Source of the DNA: Porphyrobacter sp.
GTDB lineage: Bacteria; Pseudomonadota; Alphaproteobacteria; Sphingomonadales; Sphingomonadaceae
Direction of reading: 5' to 3'
NCBI GenBank assembly: GCA_016125555.1
Contig: WGLN01000008.1
Span: forward strand, 1-64,000
Length of the DNA: 64,000 nt
The notes under the pieces were generated by a model, which saw only the letters and a program-made list of their open reading frames with translations, had not been told where the DNA came from and did no database searches. This document shows positions 1 through 8,934 of the stretch, one piece after another. A program made the translations under genes and the position numbers. Each line of letters opens with the position of its first letter. The stretch's first letter is position 1.

Positions 1-1395
1 CGGCACGAACCACTGCGGGGTGCAGCGGAAGATCACCTTGGCCTTGGAGCGCCACGAATGCGGGTAGGAGTGCGCGTAGTCCGCGCTCGCGGCGAGCAGC
101 GCGCCCGCTTCGCGCAGGTCCGAGCAGATCGGGCCATCGGGCGCGTTGAACTTGGGGTTGATGACGCTCATGCGGCGCTCATCCGCGCCGCCGAGCCAGC
201 CCCAGTCGTCGCGGTAGCGCCCGTCGTCCATCACCGCGAAGACGGGGTTGATGCCGTTCGCTTTGCACAGGTCGAAGTCGTCCTCGCCATGATCGGGCGC
301 CATGTGGACGAGGCCGGTGCCAGAGTCGGTGGTGACGAAGTCGCCGGGGAGCAGCGGGCGCGGCGCGGCGTAGAATCCGCCGAGGTGGTGCATCGGGTGG
401 CGGACTAGGGTGCCGGCGAGGTCTTTGCCTTTGATTCTCCAGCTATCGTCTACGTCAAGCGCACTCGTGTCCTTGGCGACGCGCTTCAAGAACTCCAGCC
501 GGAGCGCTTCAGCTACAATGTAATAGCGATAGCCGGAATTTTCGTTGTCGGTCGGGTCATTCCCCAAGACCGCATTGAATACGACGTAATCAATCTCCGG
601 CCCATAGGCCAAAGCCTGGTTCACCGGGATCGTCCACGGGGTCGTCGTCCAGATCACCGCGTGGGCGCCGACCAACTCGGGGATCGGCGATTCCACGATC
701 TCGAACGCCACGTCGATCTGGGTCGAGGTGATGTCCTCGTATTCGACCTCCGCCTCGGCCAGCGCGGTCTGTTCGACCGGCGACCACATCACCGGTTTCG
801 AGCCGCGATAGAGGTTCCCCGCCTCGGCGAGCTTCAGGAGCTCGGCGACGATCACCGCCTCGCTCTCCTTCTGCATGGTGAGGTAGGGGTGTTCCCAATC
901 GCCCATGATGCCGAGGCGCTTCAGCTGGCCGCGCTGCACGTCGACCCAGTGTTGCGCATAGGCGCGGCACTCGTCGCGGAACGCCTTGACCGCCGCCTCG
1001 TCGCGCCCGCTGCCCGAGAGCACGGGCTTTGCCTTCTTCTCCTTGCGGTATTGCTCCTCGACCTTCCACTCGATCGGGAGACCGTGGCAGTCCCAGCCCG
1101 GAACATAGGGCGCGTCATAGCCCATCAGGTTGCGGGTGCGGCAGACCATGTCCTTGAGGATGTGGTTCAATGCATGGCCGATATGCATGTCGCCATTGGC
1201 ATAAGGCGGGCCATCATGAAGGATGAACTTCTCGCGGCCCTTGCGGCTCTTGCGCAGCGCGTCATAGAGCCCGATCTGCTCCCAGCGCGCGGCAATGCCC
1301 GGCTCCTTCTGGGGGAGGCCGGCCTTCATGGGGAAATCGGTCTTCGGCAGGAAGACGGTGTCCCGGTAATCGCGCTGCTTGGAGTCTTCGGTCAT
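1..1395 (-). CDS. ileS: Isoleucyl-tRNA synthetase, N-terminal part (runs off left edge)
   Basis: Class I aminoacyl-tRNA synthetase that charges tRNA-Ile in the cytoplasm. 465 codons are visible from the ATG at 1395 and the frame is open to base 1, so the C-terminal half, including KMSKS and the zinc region, lies outside. The HIGH signature is in MHIGHALN near residues 70-77, after DGPPYANGD. GWDCHGLPIE and TTPWTIP are typical of the Ile/Val/Leu group and its editing domain. The start codon overlaps the ribF stop by 4 nt (ATGA), so it is the last visible gene of the gpmA-to-ileS operon. ribF followed by ileS is a common bacterial pairing. The identification is secure. Confidence 0.97.
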   Translation of the reverse strand, partial: MTEDSKQRDYRDTVFLPKTDFPMKAGLPQKEPGIAARWEQIGLYDALRKSRKGREKFILHDGPPYANGDMHIGHALNHILKDMVCRTRNLMGYDAPYVPGWDCHGLPIEWKVEEQYRKEKKAKPVLSGSGRDEAAVKAFRDECRAYAQHWVDVQRGQLKRLGIMGDWEHPYLTMQKESEAVIVAELLKLAEAGNLYRGSKPVMWSPVEQTALAEAEVEYEDITSTQIDVAFEIVESPIPELVGAHAVIWTTTPWTIPVNQALAYGPEIDYVVFNAVLGNDPTDNENSGYRYYIVAEALRLEFLKRVAKDTSALDVDDSWRIKGKDLAGTLVRHPMHHLGGFYAAPRPLLPGDFVTTDSGTGLVHMAPDHGEDDFDLCKANGINPVFAVMDDGRYRDDWGWLGGADERRMSVINPKFNAPDGPICSDLREAGALLAASADYAHSYPHSWRSKAKVIFRCTPQWFVP

Positions 1396-2330
1396 AGCGG
1401 CTGCGCGCTTAGAAGCCGCCGCGCCTCGGCGCAATCCTTGTCCATCTGGGCAATCAGCGCCTCGAGCGAATCGAACTTCGCCTCGCCGCGCAGGAAGTGG
1501 TGGAAGGCGACCTCGATCTCCTGTCCATACAGGTCACCCGAGAAGTCGAAGAAGAAGGGTTCGAGCAGCTCCTTGGGCGGCTCGAACTGCGGGCGGATGC
1601 CGATATTCGCCGCGCCTTGCAGCACCTCGCCGGTGGCGAGGATGCGGCCCGTCACGGCGTAGATGCCGTATTTGGGGCGCAGGTAGTTGTCGATCGCGAG
1701 GTTGGCGGTGGGATAGCCGATGGTGCGGCCGCGCTTGTCGCCATGCTCGACGATGCCGCGGATCGCAAAGGGCCGGGTGAGCAGGTGCGCGGCAAGCTGC
1801 GGATTGCCGTCGCGCAGCGCCTGGCGGATGCGGCTGGAGGAGACGACCTCCTCGCCCTCGCTGACCGCCGCGACCACGCGCGATTCGAGCCCCAGTTCGC
1901 CGCCGAGGCTGCGCAGCAGCTCGACATTGCCCTTCGCCCCCTTGCCGAAGGTGAAGTCGCCGCCCGTCACCACCCCGTGCGCGCCGAAGCGCTCGATCAG
2001 GATGGTGCGGATGAAGTCCTCCGCGCTCGTCCCCGCCAGTTCGGCGTCGAAGTGGAACACCAGCATCGCGGTCGCCCCGGCGGCGAGGTAGAGCTCCTGC
2101 CGCTGTTCGAGCGTCGTGAGACGGAAGGGCGGCACCTCGGGCCTGAAGAAGCGCACCGGGTGCGGATCGAAGGTGGCGATGATCGAGGGACGGCCCTCGG
2201 CCTTGGCCCAGCTTATCGCCTCGCCCGCGACCGCCTGGTGCCCGCGGTGGAACCCGTCGAAATTGCCGAGCGCGATCACCGCGTCGCGTAGGGCATCGGG
2301 GATGGGATCGCGATGATCGAGCCAGCGCAT
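1392..2330 (-). CDS. ribF: Bifunctional riboflavin kinase / FAD synthetase
   Basis: Makes FMN from riboflavin and then FAD. The 312-aa protein has the usual length for RibF. The N-terminal FAD synthetase domain has the nucleotidyltransferase motif GNFDGFHRGH at about residues 22-31. The C-terminal riboflavin kinase domain has GRTIGYPTANL in the last 130 residues. The frame is open 32 codons further upstream, but I chose the ATG at 2330. It gives the normal RibF start and shares one base with the folA stop (TGATG). The stop overlaps the ileS start by 4 nt. The gene belongs to the housekeeping operon, not the catabolic region. Confidence 0.96.
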   Translation of the reverse strand: MRWLDHRDPIPDALRDAVIALGNFDGFHRGHQAVAGEAISWAKAEGRPSIIATFDPHPVRFFRPEVPPFRLTTLEQRQELYLAAGATAMLVFHFDAELAGTSAEDFIRTILIERFGAHGVVTGGDFTFGKGAKGNVELLRSLGGELGLESRVVAAVSEGEEVVSSSRIRQALRDGNPQLAAHLLTRPFAIRGIVEHGDKRGRTIGYPTANLAIDNYLRPKYGIYAVTGRILATGEVLQGAANIGIRPQFEPPKELLEPFFFDFSGDLYGQEIEVAFHHFLRGEAKFDSLEALIAQMDKDCAEARRLLSAQPL

Positions 2331-2839
2331 CAGTCGGCCTCGGCCTCGCCCCGGCGGTAGGTGAGGAAGGAGAAGGCGGGGTAATCGCCCTCGGCCGCAT
2401 GGTCCTCGCGCGCCACCTCGACCCATTCGGGGCCGAGCGGGGGCATGAAGGTGTCGCCCGCGTAATCCGCATGGATCTGCGTCAGTTCGACCCGGTCGGC
2501 GAGCGGCAGGAAGACGTCGAAGATCGCCGCCCCGCCGATCACCGCGACCTCGCCGTTCGCATTGTCGTCACCCGCGAGCGCCAGCGCCTCATCGACATCG
2601 CGGGCGAGTTCGGCGCCCTCGTGGTTCCAGCGTTCGCGGCGCGTGAGGACGATGTGGCGGCGTCCGGGGAGCAGGCCGGGCAAGCTCTCGAAGGTCTTGC
2701 GCCCCATCACCAGGGGCTTGCCCATGGTCAGCGTCTTGAAGCGCTTGAGGTCGGCCGGCAGGCGCCACGGCAGGTCGCCCTCGCGGCCGATAGCGCCGTT
2801 GGCGGCGCGGGCATAGACCAGGACGATCTCCGGCGTCAT
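2330..2839 (-). CDS. folA: Dihydrofolate reductase
   Basis: Reduces dihydrofolate to tetrahydrofolate with NADPH. The 169-aa protein has normal chromosomal DHFR length. It has the NGAIGREGDLPWRLP substrate loop near residues 14-28, GRKTFESL, and the NADPH-binding IGGAAIF segment. Its ATG overlaps the purK stop by 4 nt and its stop overlaps the ribF start by 1 nt. Translational coupling through the operon is therefore likely. Nothing is unusual apart from its tight packing with purine genes, which share the folate-dependent one-carbon supply. Confidence 0.96.
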   Translation of the reverse strand: MTPEIVLVYARAANGAIGREGDLPWRLPADLKRFKTLTMGKPLVMGRKTFESLPGLLPGRRHIVLTRRERWNHEGAELARDVDEALALAGDDNANGEVAVIGGAAIFDVFLPLADRVELTQIHADYAGDTFMPPLGPEWVEVAREDHAAEGDYPAFSFLTYRRGEAEAD

Positions 2840-3903
2840 TCCGCCGCATGCCCGACGCGGGTGACGTGCCCCATCTTGCGCCCCTCACGCGCCTCGCGCT
2901 TGCCGTAGAGGTGGAGGTGCGGCTCGCCCGGCTCGGCGAGGATCTGGTGCGCGGTAAGCGCGTCCTCGCCGACGATGTTGCGCATGTCGATATGCGCGAA
3001 GCGGGTCGCGGTGCCGCCCAGCGGCAGGTCGCAGATCGCGCGCACGTGGTTCTCGAACTGGCTGGTGGCCGCGCCCTCGATCGTCCAGTGGCCCGAATTG
3101 TGGACCCGCGGGGCCATCTCGTTGAACACCGGGCCCTGATTGGTGGCGAAGAATTCGAGCGTCAGCACCCCGACATAGCCGAGGGCCTGCGCCGTTCGCG
3201 CGGCCAGCTCGCGCGCGGCGGGCACCTGCGCCGCGATCAGCGCGCCGGCCGGCAGGAGCGACTGCACGAGCATTCCGCCCTCGTGGCGGTTGGCGGTCGA
3301 ATCCCAGAACCGCACCTCGCCCTTCCGGCTGCGCACGAGGATCACCGAGAACTCGGCGGCGAAGTCGACGAGGCCTTCATAGATGCAGGTCTTGCCCGGG
3401 AACCGCAGCCCTTTCGCCTCCTGAGCCGAGGCGATGCGCCACTGGCCCTTGCCGTCATAGCCGTCGCGCGCGGTCTTGAGGATGCCGGGCGTGCCGACCC
3501 GTTCCAGCGCGCGAAGGAGGTCGTCCTCGCTGTCGACGCGGGCATGGGGCGCCGCGACGCCGCCGAGCTGCGCGACGAAGCCCTTCTCCTTGAGGCGGTC
3601 CTGCGCGACTTCGAGCGCGCGAGCGGGGCAGGCGAGCCTGTCCGCCGGGATCGCCGCGACCGCGGCCAGCGGCACGTTCTCGAATTCCCAGGTCACCACG
3701 TCGCACTTGGCGGCGAAGGCAGCGAGCGCGGGCCGGTCGTCCCAGCCATTCTCGAAGACATCCGCGCACGCTTCGGCCGCGACATTGTCGCCGGGCGGCG
3801 CGTAGGCAATGCAGCGATAGCCGAGCTGGAGCGCGGCCATCGCCATCATCCGGCCAAGCTGGCCGCCGCCGAGAATGCCGATGGTGGAACCGGGAGGCAG
3901 CAT
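2836..3903 (-). CDS. purK: N5-carboxyaminoimidazole ribonucleotide synthetase (PurK)
   Basis: ATP-grasp enzyme of purine synthesis that carboxylates AIR to N5-CAIR. It is 355 aa, normal for the family. The N-terminal nucleotide-binding GGGQLGRMM is near residues 11-19. ATP-grasp segments follow, including EFSVILVRS and FNEMAPRVHNSGHW, which is highly characteristic of PurK. Its start shares one base with the purE stop, and the two act in consecutive steps. The 3' end overlaps folA by 4 nt. Confidence 0.97.
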   Translation of the reverse strand: MLPPGSTIGILGGGQLGRMMAMAALQLGYRCIAYAPPGDNVAAEACADVFENGWDDRPALAAFAAKCDVVTWEFENVPLAAVAAIPADRLACPARALEVAQDRLKEKGFVAQLGGVAAPHARVDSEDDLLRALERVGTPGILKTARDGYDGKGQWRIASAQEAKGLRFPGKTCIYEGLVDFAAEFSVILVRSRKGEVRFWDSTANRHEGGMLVQSLLPAGALIAAQVPAARELAARTAQALGYVGVLTLEFFATNQGPVFNEMAPRVHNSGHWTIEGAATSQFENHVRAICDLPLGGTATRFAHIDMRNIVGEDALTAHQILAEPGEPHLHLYGKREAREGRKMGHVTRVGHAAE

Positions 3904-4397
3904 CAGTCTTCGGGCACCTCGCCCACCGCGGCGCTCTTCGCGGCGCGCCAGTCTTGCAGGCGTTCGGACAGGTCCTTGTCGGAGAGCGCGAGGATCGCCG
4001 CCGCGAGCAGCGCGGCGTTCTTCGCGCCGGCCTCGCCGATCGCCAGCGTGCCGACCGGAATGCCGGCGGGCATCTGCACGATCGAGAGCAGGCTATCCAT
4101 GCCCGACAGCGCCCTCGACTGCACCGGCACGCCGAGCACCGGCAGGTGGGTCATGCTGGCAATCATCCCCGGCAGGTGCGCCGCGCCTCCGGCCCCGGCG
4201 ATGATCACGTCGAAGCCCTCGCCCTCGGCGCCCTTGGCGAAGGCGGCCATGCGGTCCGGCGTGCGGTGCGCCGAGGTGATCCGCGCCTCGTAAGGCACTT
4301 CCAATTCGTCCAGCACCTCGGCGGCGCACTTCATGGTCGGCCAGTCGGACTGGCTGCCCATCACGATCGCGACCTTGCCCCCGGTGCTCTCCATCAT
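3903..4397 (-). CDS. purE: N5-CAIR mutase (PurE catalytic subunit)
   Basis: Converts N5-CAIR to CAIR, the step after PurK. At 164 aa it is class I PurE length. GSQSDWPTM near residues 14-22 and the Gly/Ala-rich [12 protein letters not shown] segment are the family signatures. Two tandem ATGs are possible, at 4397 and 4394. The upstream one makes a 4-nt ATGA overlap with the gpmA stop and is taken here. It sits between gpmA and purK in the same operon. Confidence 0.96.
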   Translation of the reverse strand: MMESTGGKVAIVMGSQSDWPTMKCAAEVLDELEVPYEARITSAHRTPDRMAAFAKGAEGEGFDVIIAGAGGAAHLPGMIASMTHLPVLGVPVQSRALSGMDSLLSIVQMPAGIPVGTLAIGEAGAKNAALLAAAILALSDKDLSERLQDWRAAKSAAVGEVPED

Positions 4398-5080
4398 GCG
4401 TCCTTCAGGTAGTACCGTGTCCCCGGCACCATCGCGTCGTCGAAGTCATAGATGATCGGCTGCCCGGTGGGAATCTCGAGCCCGGTGATGTCCTCGTCCG
4501 AGATGCCCGAGAGGTGCTTGACCAGCGCCCGCAGGGAATTGCCGTGGGCCGAGATGATCACCGTCTCGCCGCGCGCCAGCACCGGCAGGATGTCGCTTTC
4601 CCAATAGGGCAGCACGCGCTCGATGGTTAGCTTGAGACTTTCGGTGTTCGGCACTGCGATCCCGGCATAGCGCGGGTCGCTCGCCAGATCATAGGTGCTC
4701 CCGGCCTCCAGCGGCGGGGGCGGTACGTCGAAGCTACGGCGCCAGATGTGGACCTGCTCGTCGCCGTGCTTGTCGCGGGTCTCCTGCTTGTCGAGCCCGG
4801 TGAGGCCGCCATAGTGGCGCTCGTTGAGGCGCCAGTCCTTGACCTCTGGGATCCACAGCCGCCCGGCAGCCTCGAGCGCGAGGTGCAGCGTCTTGATCGC
4901 GCGGGTCTGGAGCGAGGTGAAGGCGCGCGTGGGCAGCACGTCCTTCTCGTGCAGCAGCGCGCCCGCCGCGCTCGCCTCGGCCACGCCCTGCTCGGTGAGG
5001 TCGACATCCCACCAGCCGGTGAAGCGGTTTTCGAGGTTCCACTGGCTCTGGCCATGGCGGACGAGGATGAGCTTGGGCAT
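4394..5080 (-). CDS. gpmA: 2,3-bisphosphoglycerate-dependent phosphoglycerate mutase
   Basis: Interconverts 2- and 3-phosphoglycerate in glycolysis. The 228-aa protein has the phosphohistidine motif [10 protein letters not shown] at residues 6-15, the [12 protein letters not shown] acid segment, and the second catalytic histidine in [11 protein letters not shown]. It is the first gene of the gpmA-purE-purK-folA-ribF-ileS chain. About 55 nt separate it from the small gene upstream, so the operon promoter should lie just right of 5080. I see no clear consensus there. Confidence 0.96.
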   Translation of the reverse strand: MPKLILVRHGQSQWNLENRFTGWWDVDLTEQGVAEASAAGALLHEKDVLPTRAFTSLQTRAIKTLHLALEAAGRLWIPEVKDWRLNERHYGGLTGLDKQETRDKHGDEQVHIWRRSFDVPPPPLEAGSTYDLASDPRYAGIAVPNTESLKLTIERVLPYWESDILPVLARGETVIISAHGNSLRALVKHLSGISDEDITGLEIPTGQPIIYDFDDAMVPGTRYYLKDA

Positions 5081-5135
5081 TCTGTCTCCGGCGGTCCGAG
5101 GGGCGCGTGCTCACGAGATAGTCGAGCGCGGGGGG

Positions 5136-5306
5136 TTAGCTTTCGTCGGCGCGCTTGGGAAGCGTTTCCGTTGCATCTGCCGCATCCGAATCGGCCGGCG
5201 CGCCCGCGATCGCGCGGCCCTGGGCCTTGCGCCGCCGCAGGTTCTCGCGCAGCTTGGCGGCGAGACGCTCCTCGCGGGAAAGATTCTTGCGGGGGGCTTC
5301 ACTCAT
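5136..5306 (-). CDS. Small basic conserved-looking hypothetical protein
   Basis: A 56-aa, strongly charged protein. Residues 5-30 are rich in Lys, Arg and Glu (LSREERLAAKLRENLRRRK) and predict one amphipathic helix. The tail is acidic and Ala/Asp-rich. The frame is open further upstream into the tRNA, but that extension is antisense to tRNA-Thr and cannot be coding, so the ATG at 5306 is used. Small helical proteins of this type recur in Sphingomonadales near housekeeping genes. I do not recognise a function. It is divergent from tRNA-Thr and 55 nt upstream of gpmA. Confidence 0.6.
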   Translation of the reverse strand: MSEAPRKNLSREERLAAKLRENLRRRKAQGRAIAGAPADSDAADATETLPKRADES

Positions 5307-5349
5307 GCGAAACGCCTTGCCGATATGGGCGGTCCGCATCAAGCCTTGC

Positions 5350-5377
5350 TTGACATTGCAGGGAAGCGCGACAATAG
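5350..5377 (+). promoter_or_regulatory. Sigma-70-type promoter of tRNA-Thr
   Basis: A consensus -35 TTGACA at 5350-5355 is followed after 16 nt by CAATAG at 5372-5377. The tRNA starts 18 nt downstream. This is the best -35 match in the window, as expected for a stable RNA gene. Confidence 0.6.
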
Positions 5378-5395
5378 CGCGCGCCTGTTTCCGGC

Positions 5396-5470
5396 GCTGC
5401 TGTAGCTCAGTGGTAGAGCGCACCCTTGGTAAGGGTGAGGTCGGGAGTTCAATCCTCCCCAGCAGCACCA
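5396..5470 (+). tRNA. tRNA-Thr (anticodon GGT)
   Basis: A 75-nt cloverleaf. The acceptor pairs GCTGCTG (5396-5402) with CAGCAGC (5460-5466). The D arm is GCTC/GAGC. The anticodon stem CACCC/GGGTG encloses the loop TTGGTAA, giving anticodon GGT for ACC/ACT threonine codons. The T arm is GGGAG/CTCCC around TTCAATC. Discriminator A and CCA are genomically encoded at 5467-5470. Confidence 0.97.
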
Positions 5471-5716
5471 TTTTCGGAAAACGCCCTTGCCGCCATCGCG
5501 GCAGGCCTGCACTTCCCGTCCTTCATCCAAGCCCCGACGAGCGCGTCGGCCCTGCGTGCACTCGCCCGCTGCGGGCGGAGGCGGCCGCCGGAATGTAACA
5601 GAAATGCCACATGTGAGGCGGCAATTCTGCCGGTTTTGCAATTTTGTTATGATTTATCGTCGCGGGCGGTAATTTTCGGGTGTCATTCCCTTGAATTACC
5701 GATGAGGACAAATCCG

Positions 5717-8290
5717 ATGACCATTCGTTCGACCTACCGGGCCGGCAGCGCGCTGGCCGCGATCGCCCTGGCCTGCGCTGCGCAAACCGCCTTCGCCCAG
5801 GACGAGGGTTCGGCTGACGATGGCGAAAAGGCGTCGTCCGACGACATCATCATCGTCACCGGCACCCGCCGCACCGACCGCACCGTCTCCGAAAGCGCGG
5901 TGCCGATCGACGTGATCGGTTCCGAGGCACTGCTCAACCAGGGCACGACCGAAACCAACCGCCTGCTCAACAACCTCGTCCCCTCGTTCAACTTCCCCCA
6001 GCCCTCGCTCACCGACGGCACGGACTCGCTGCGCCCGGCGACGCTGCGCGGGCTGGCGCCCGATCAGGTGCTGGTGCTGGTCAATGGCAAGCGCCGCCAC
6101 TCCTCGGCGCTGCTCAACCTCAACGGCTCGATCGGCCGCGGCTCGACCGGCGTGGACATGAACACCATTCCGCCGCTGGCGATCGAGCGCATCGAAGTGC
6201 TGCGCGACGGCGCGGCTTCGCAATACGGCTCGGACGCGATCGCGGGCGTGATCAACATCCAGCTCAAGAAGCGCGAGGGCGGCCGCGCCCAGGTCACCTA
6301 CGGCAAGTACATCACCTCCATGGAGGACGTCGCGCAGGTCGACACAGTCTCGCCCACCACCGGGGCGAGCGACAATCCGGCGATCACCTATACCGGCAAG
6401 GACCGCAAGCGCCGCGATGGCGACACCGTCACCGTGGCCGCCAATTACGGCCTGCCGGTGGGCCCGTCCGCCTATGTGAACATTACCGCCGAATACAAGG
6501 ACCGCGATCCCACCAACCGGTCGGGCCCCGATCTGCGGCGCCAGTACGCGGATGCGGGCGACCCGCGCGAGACGACCTTCAACCGCTACAGCCACCGCTT
6601 CGGCGACGGCAAGTCGGAGGACGTCAACATCTTCGTCAACACCGGTGCCGATATCGGCGCGGATTTCGAAGTCTATGCCTTTGGCAGCTACGGCAACCGC
6701 AAGGCCAATGGCACGGGCTTCTACCGCCGCTCGCTGGACTCGCGGAACCGCGACTACGCCAACGGCGGTCAGCCCTTCTATCCCGACGGCTTCCTGCCGC
6801 AGATCGACGCCGATATCGAGGACATCGCCGGGGTGCTGGGCATCCGCGGCGAGACCGCCGGATGGAACCTCGACCTGTCGGTCAACTACGGCAGCAACCG
6901 GCTCGACTACGGCGTGTCGAACAGCTGGAACGCCTCGCTGGGCGGGCTGGTGAGCCCGACCGAGTTCGACGCGGGCGGGCTGCGCTCGGGGCAGACGTCG
7001 GTGAATTTCGATGCGCAGCGCGATATCAATCTCGGCATCGGCGACAGCTCGCTGGCCTTCGGCGGCGAGTGGCGCAACGAGAACTACAAGATCGTGCCGG
7101 GCGAGGAAGCGAGCTACATCGCCGGCCCGTACTTCTTCTCGGACGGCGCCTCGCCGGGCGCGCAGGTGTTCCCGGGCTTCCAGCCGTCGACCGCGGTCGA
7201 CGCCTCGCGTGACAGCTTCGCGGCCTACGCCGAACTCGACACCGATCTGTCGGACATGTTCAACGTCCAGGTGGCCGGCCGCTACGAGCACTTCTCGGAC
7301 TTCGGCAGCACCTTCAACGGCAAGGTGGCCGCGCGCGTCGAACCGGTCCAAGGCCTCGCCTTCCGCGGTTCGGTGTCGACCGGCTTCCGCGCGCCGGGGA
7401 TGGCGCAGCAGTTCTTCTCCACTACCTCGACCAACAACGTCGCGGGCGTGGGGCTGATCGAGATCGGCACCTTCCCGGTCGGCTCGCCGATCGCCGTCGC
7501 GCTGGGCGCCAAGCCGCTCCAGCCCGAGGAATCGGTGAACCTCAGCGGCGGTCTGGTGTTCACGATGGTCGAGGGGCTCAACCTCACGATCGACTACTAC
7601 AACATCAAGATCAACGATCGCATCGTGCTGACCGAGAACCTTCAGGGCGCCGACGTCGAGCAGCTGCTTGCCGATGCGAACGTGGTCGGCAGTTCGGCGC
7701 GGTTCTTCATCAACGGCATCGACACGCGGACCCAGGGTCTCGACATCGTCGCCAACTACCGCGCCCCCGATTTCGGCATGGGCCGCTTCACGCTGACCGC
7801 GGGATTCAACATCAACGACACCAAGATCACCGACCGGGCGACCTTCTCGGGCTTCGACGCCGGGCGCCTATTCGCCCGTCCCGAGAGCTTCCGCCTGACC
7901 GACGGGCAACCGTCGAACAAGCTGAACGTCGGGGTCGACTGGGAGATGAACCCGTTCGGTGCATCCCTGCGCGCCAACCGCTTCGGCTCGGTGTTCCTGC
8001 CGACCGGCTCGGTCAGCGACATCACCGTCGCCAAGGGCGATGCGCCGGGCGACATCACCCTGTCGCCCAAGTGGGTCGTCGATCTCGAGGCGCGCTTCAA
8101 GCCGACCGAGATCATCGAGCTGGCCGTGGGCGCCAACAACCTGTTCGACGAATATCCCGATCGCCTGCCCTTCGGCACGGTCGACGGGGTCAACTACGGG
8201 CTGAACAACAGCTTCCTGCCCTATTCCTCGCTGTCGCCCTTCGGTTTCAGCGGGCGGTTCCTGTACGGGCGCGTCAGCGTCCAGTTCTGA
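5717..8290 (+). CDS. TonB-dependent outer-membrane receptor
   Basis: Outer-membrane beta-barrel importer driven by TonB-ExbBD. From the ATG at 5717 it is 857 aa, starting with a signal peptide that ends at about TAFAQ. GAGGAC lies 7 nt upstream; the frame is open further left but only across the tRNA region. A TonB-box-like DIIIVTGTR follows. The plug domain then has LRGLAPDQVLVLVNGKR and VEVLRDGAASQYGSDAIAGVINI-type segments. The barrel ends in an aromatic residue (SVQF). The upstream 100 nt are unusually AT-rich. No operon partner follows, because a terminator lies 24 nt after the stop. The substrate is unknown. Confidence 0.93.
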   Translation: MTIRSTYRAGSALAAIALACAAQTAFAQDEGSADDGEKASSDDIIIVTGTRRTDRTVSESAVPIDVIGSEALLNQGTTETNRLLNNLVPSFNFPQPSLTDGTDSLRPATLRGLAPDQVLVLVNGKRRHSSALLNLNGSIGRGSTGVDMNTIPPLAIERIEVLRDGAASQYGSDAIAGVINIQLKKREGGRAQVTYGKYITSMEDVAQVDTVSPTTGASDNPAITYTGKDRKRRDGDTVTVAANYGLPVGPSAYVNITAEYKDRDPTNRSGPDLRRQYADAGDPRETTFNRYSHRFGDGKSEDVNIFVNTGADIGADFEVYAFGSYGNRKANGTGFYRRSLDSRNRDYANGGQPFYPDGFLPQIDADIEDIAGVLGIRGETAGWNLDLSVNYGSNRLDYGVSNSWNASLGGLVSPTEFDAGGLRSGQTSVNFDAQRDINLGIGDSSLAFGGEWRNENYKIVPGEEASYIAGPYFFSDGASPGAQVFPGFQPSTAVDASRDSFAAYAELDTDLSDMFNVQVAGRYEHFSDFGSTFNGKVAARVEPVQGLAFRGSVSTGFRAPGMAQQFFSTTSTNNVAGVGLIEIGTFPVGSPIAVALGAKPLQPEESVNLSGGLVFTMVEGLNLTIDYYNIKINDRIVLTENLQGADVEQLLADANVVGSSARFFINGIDTRTQGLDIVANYRAPDFGMGRFTLTAGFNINDTKITDRATFSGFDAGRLFARPESFRLTDGQPSNKLNVGVDWEMNPFGASLRANRFGSVFLPTGSVSDITVAKGDAPGDITLSPKWVVDLEARFKPTEIIELAVGANNLFDEYPDRLPFGTVDGVNYGLNNSFLPYSSLSPFGFSGRFLYGRVSVQF

Positions 8291-8313
8291 CCGCGCGAGC
8301 GGCTATCGGGAAG

Positions 8314-8339
8314 GAGGGGCGCCGCGTGCGGTGCCCCTC
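8314..8339. terminator. Bidirectional terminator between convergent genes
   Basis: GAGGGGCGCC pairs with GGTGCCCCTC (10 bp, one G-T wobble) around a 6-nt loop. It is followed on the plus strand by the pyrimidine run TTCTCGTTT. It lies between the TonB receptor stop and the convergent Lrp/AsnC stop. Confidence 0.75.
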
Positions 8340-8357
8340 TTCTCGTTTCGGGCGGGC

Positions 8358-8798
8358 CTAGTCGCCGCCCTCCAGCGTGCGGATCGTGAACTGGCTGACC
8401 AGCCGCTGCACTCCCGGCAGCGCCGACAGGATCTCGCGGTGGATGCGCTCGTAACTGTCATCGCCGCGCACCAGCACCTTGACGAGGTAATCGGACTCGC
8501 CGCTCATCAGATGGGCCTCGGTGACCTGCGGGGTGGCCGCGAGAGCGTGCTCGAAGGCCTGCATGGTCGCCTGGCGCTGGTCGGTGAGGGTGACGTGGAC
8601 GAACACGGTCGAGGGATGGCCGCGCGCCGCATGCGACAGCCGGGCGCGGTAGCCGAGGATCGCACCCGTCTCCTCGAGCGCCTTCACGCGCCGGTGCGCC
8701 GCCGAGGGTGACAGTCCCACGCGCGCACCGAGCTGTTCCCCGGTCAAACGGGAGTCGCGGGCGAGCAGATCAAGAATCTTCCGGTCGGTCTGGTCCAT
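8358..8798 (-). CDS. Lrp/AsnC-family transcriptional regulator
   Basis: A 146-aa DNA-binding regulator. The N-terminal AsnC winged helix runs over residues 1-60, with the start MDQTDRKILDLLARDSR and HTH GLSPSAAHRRVKAL. The C-terminal RAM ligand-binding domain includes HLMSGESDYLVKV. It is divergent from alanine dehydrogenase with 136 nt between, the classic arrangement for an Lrp-type activator of ald. It probably senses alanine or another amino acid and controls both genes (inference from context). It has no evident link to the catabolic region. Confidence 0.93.
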   Translation of the reverse strand: MDQTDRKILDLLARDSRLTGEQLGARVGLSPSAAHRRVKALEETGAILGYRARLSHAARGHPSTVFVHVTLTDQRQATMQAFEHALAATPQVTEAHLMSGESDYLVKVLVRGDDSYERIHREILSALPGVQRLVSQFTIRTLEGGD

Positions 8799-8934
8799 AC
8801 GCGGGGATCATGCGCGCTGTCGCACGCTGACGCAAGAAACTCCCGCAACAAGGCATCGAGCCGCCTCTGATTGCGAAGATCGCGCGGGCGCTTCCTGCTA
8901 GATGGCGCGCAAAGACAGCCAAGGAGAGGCGAAG

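Noticed and set aside
5307-5471. N-terminal extension of the small basic protein across tRNA-Thr
   Set aside because: The extension translates the antisense strand of a complete tRNA, so it cannot be the real start.
5696-7351. 551-codon frame antisense to the TonB receptor
   Set aside because: No recognisable domain; lies wholly inside a well-supported receptor gene with signal peptide and plug motifs.
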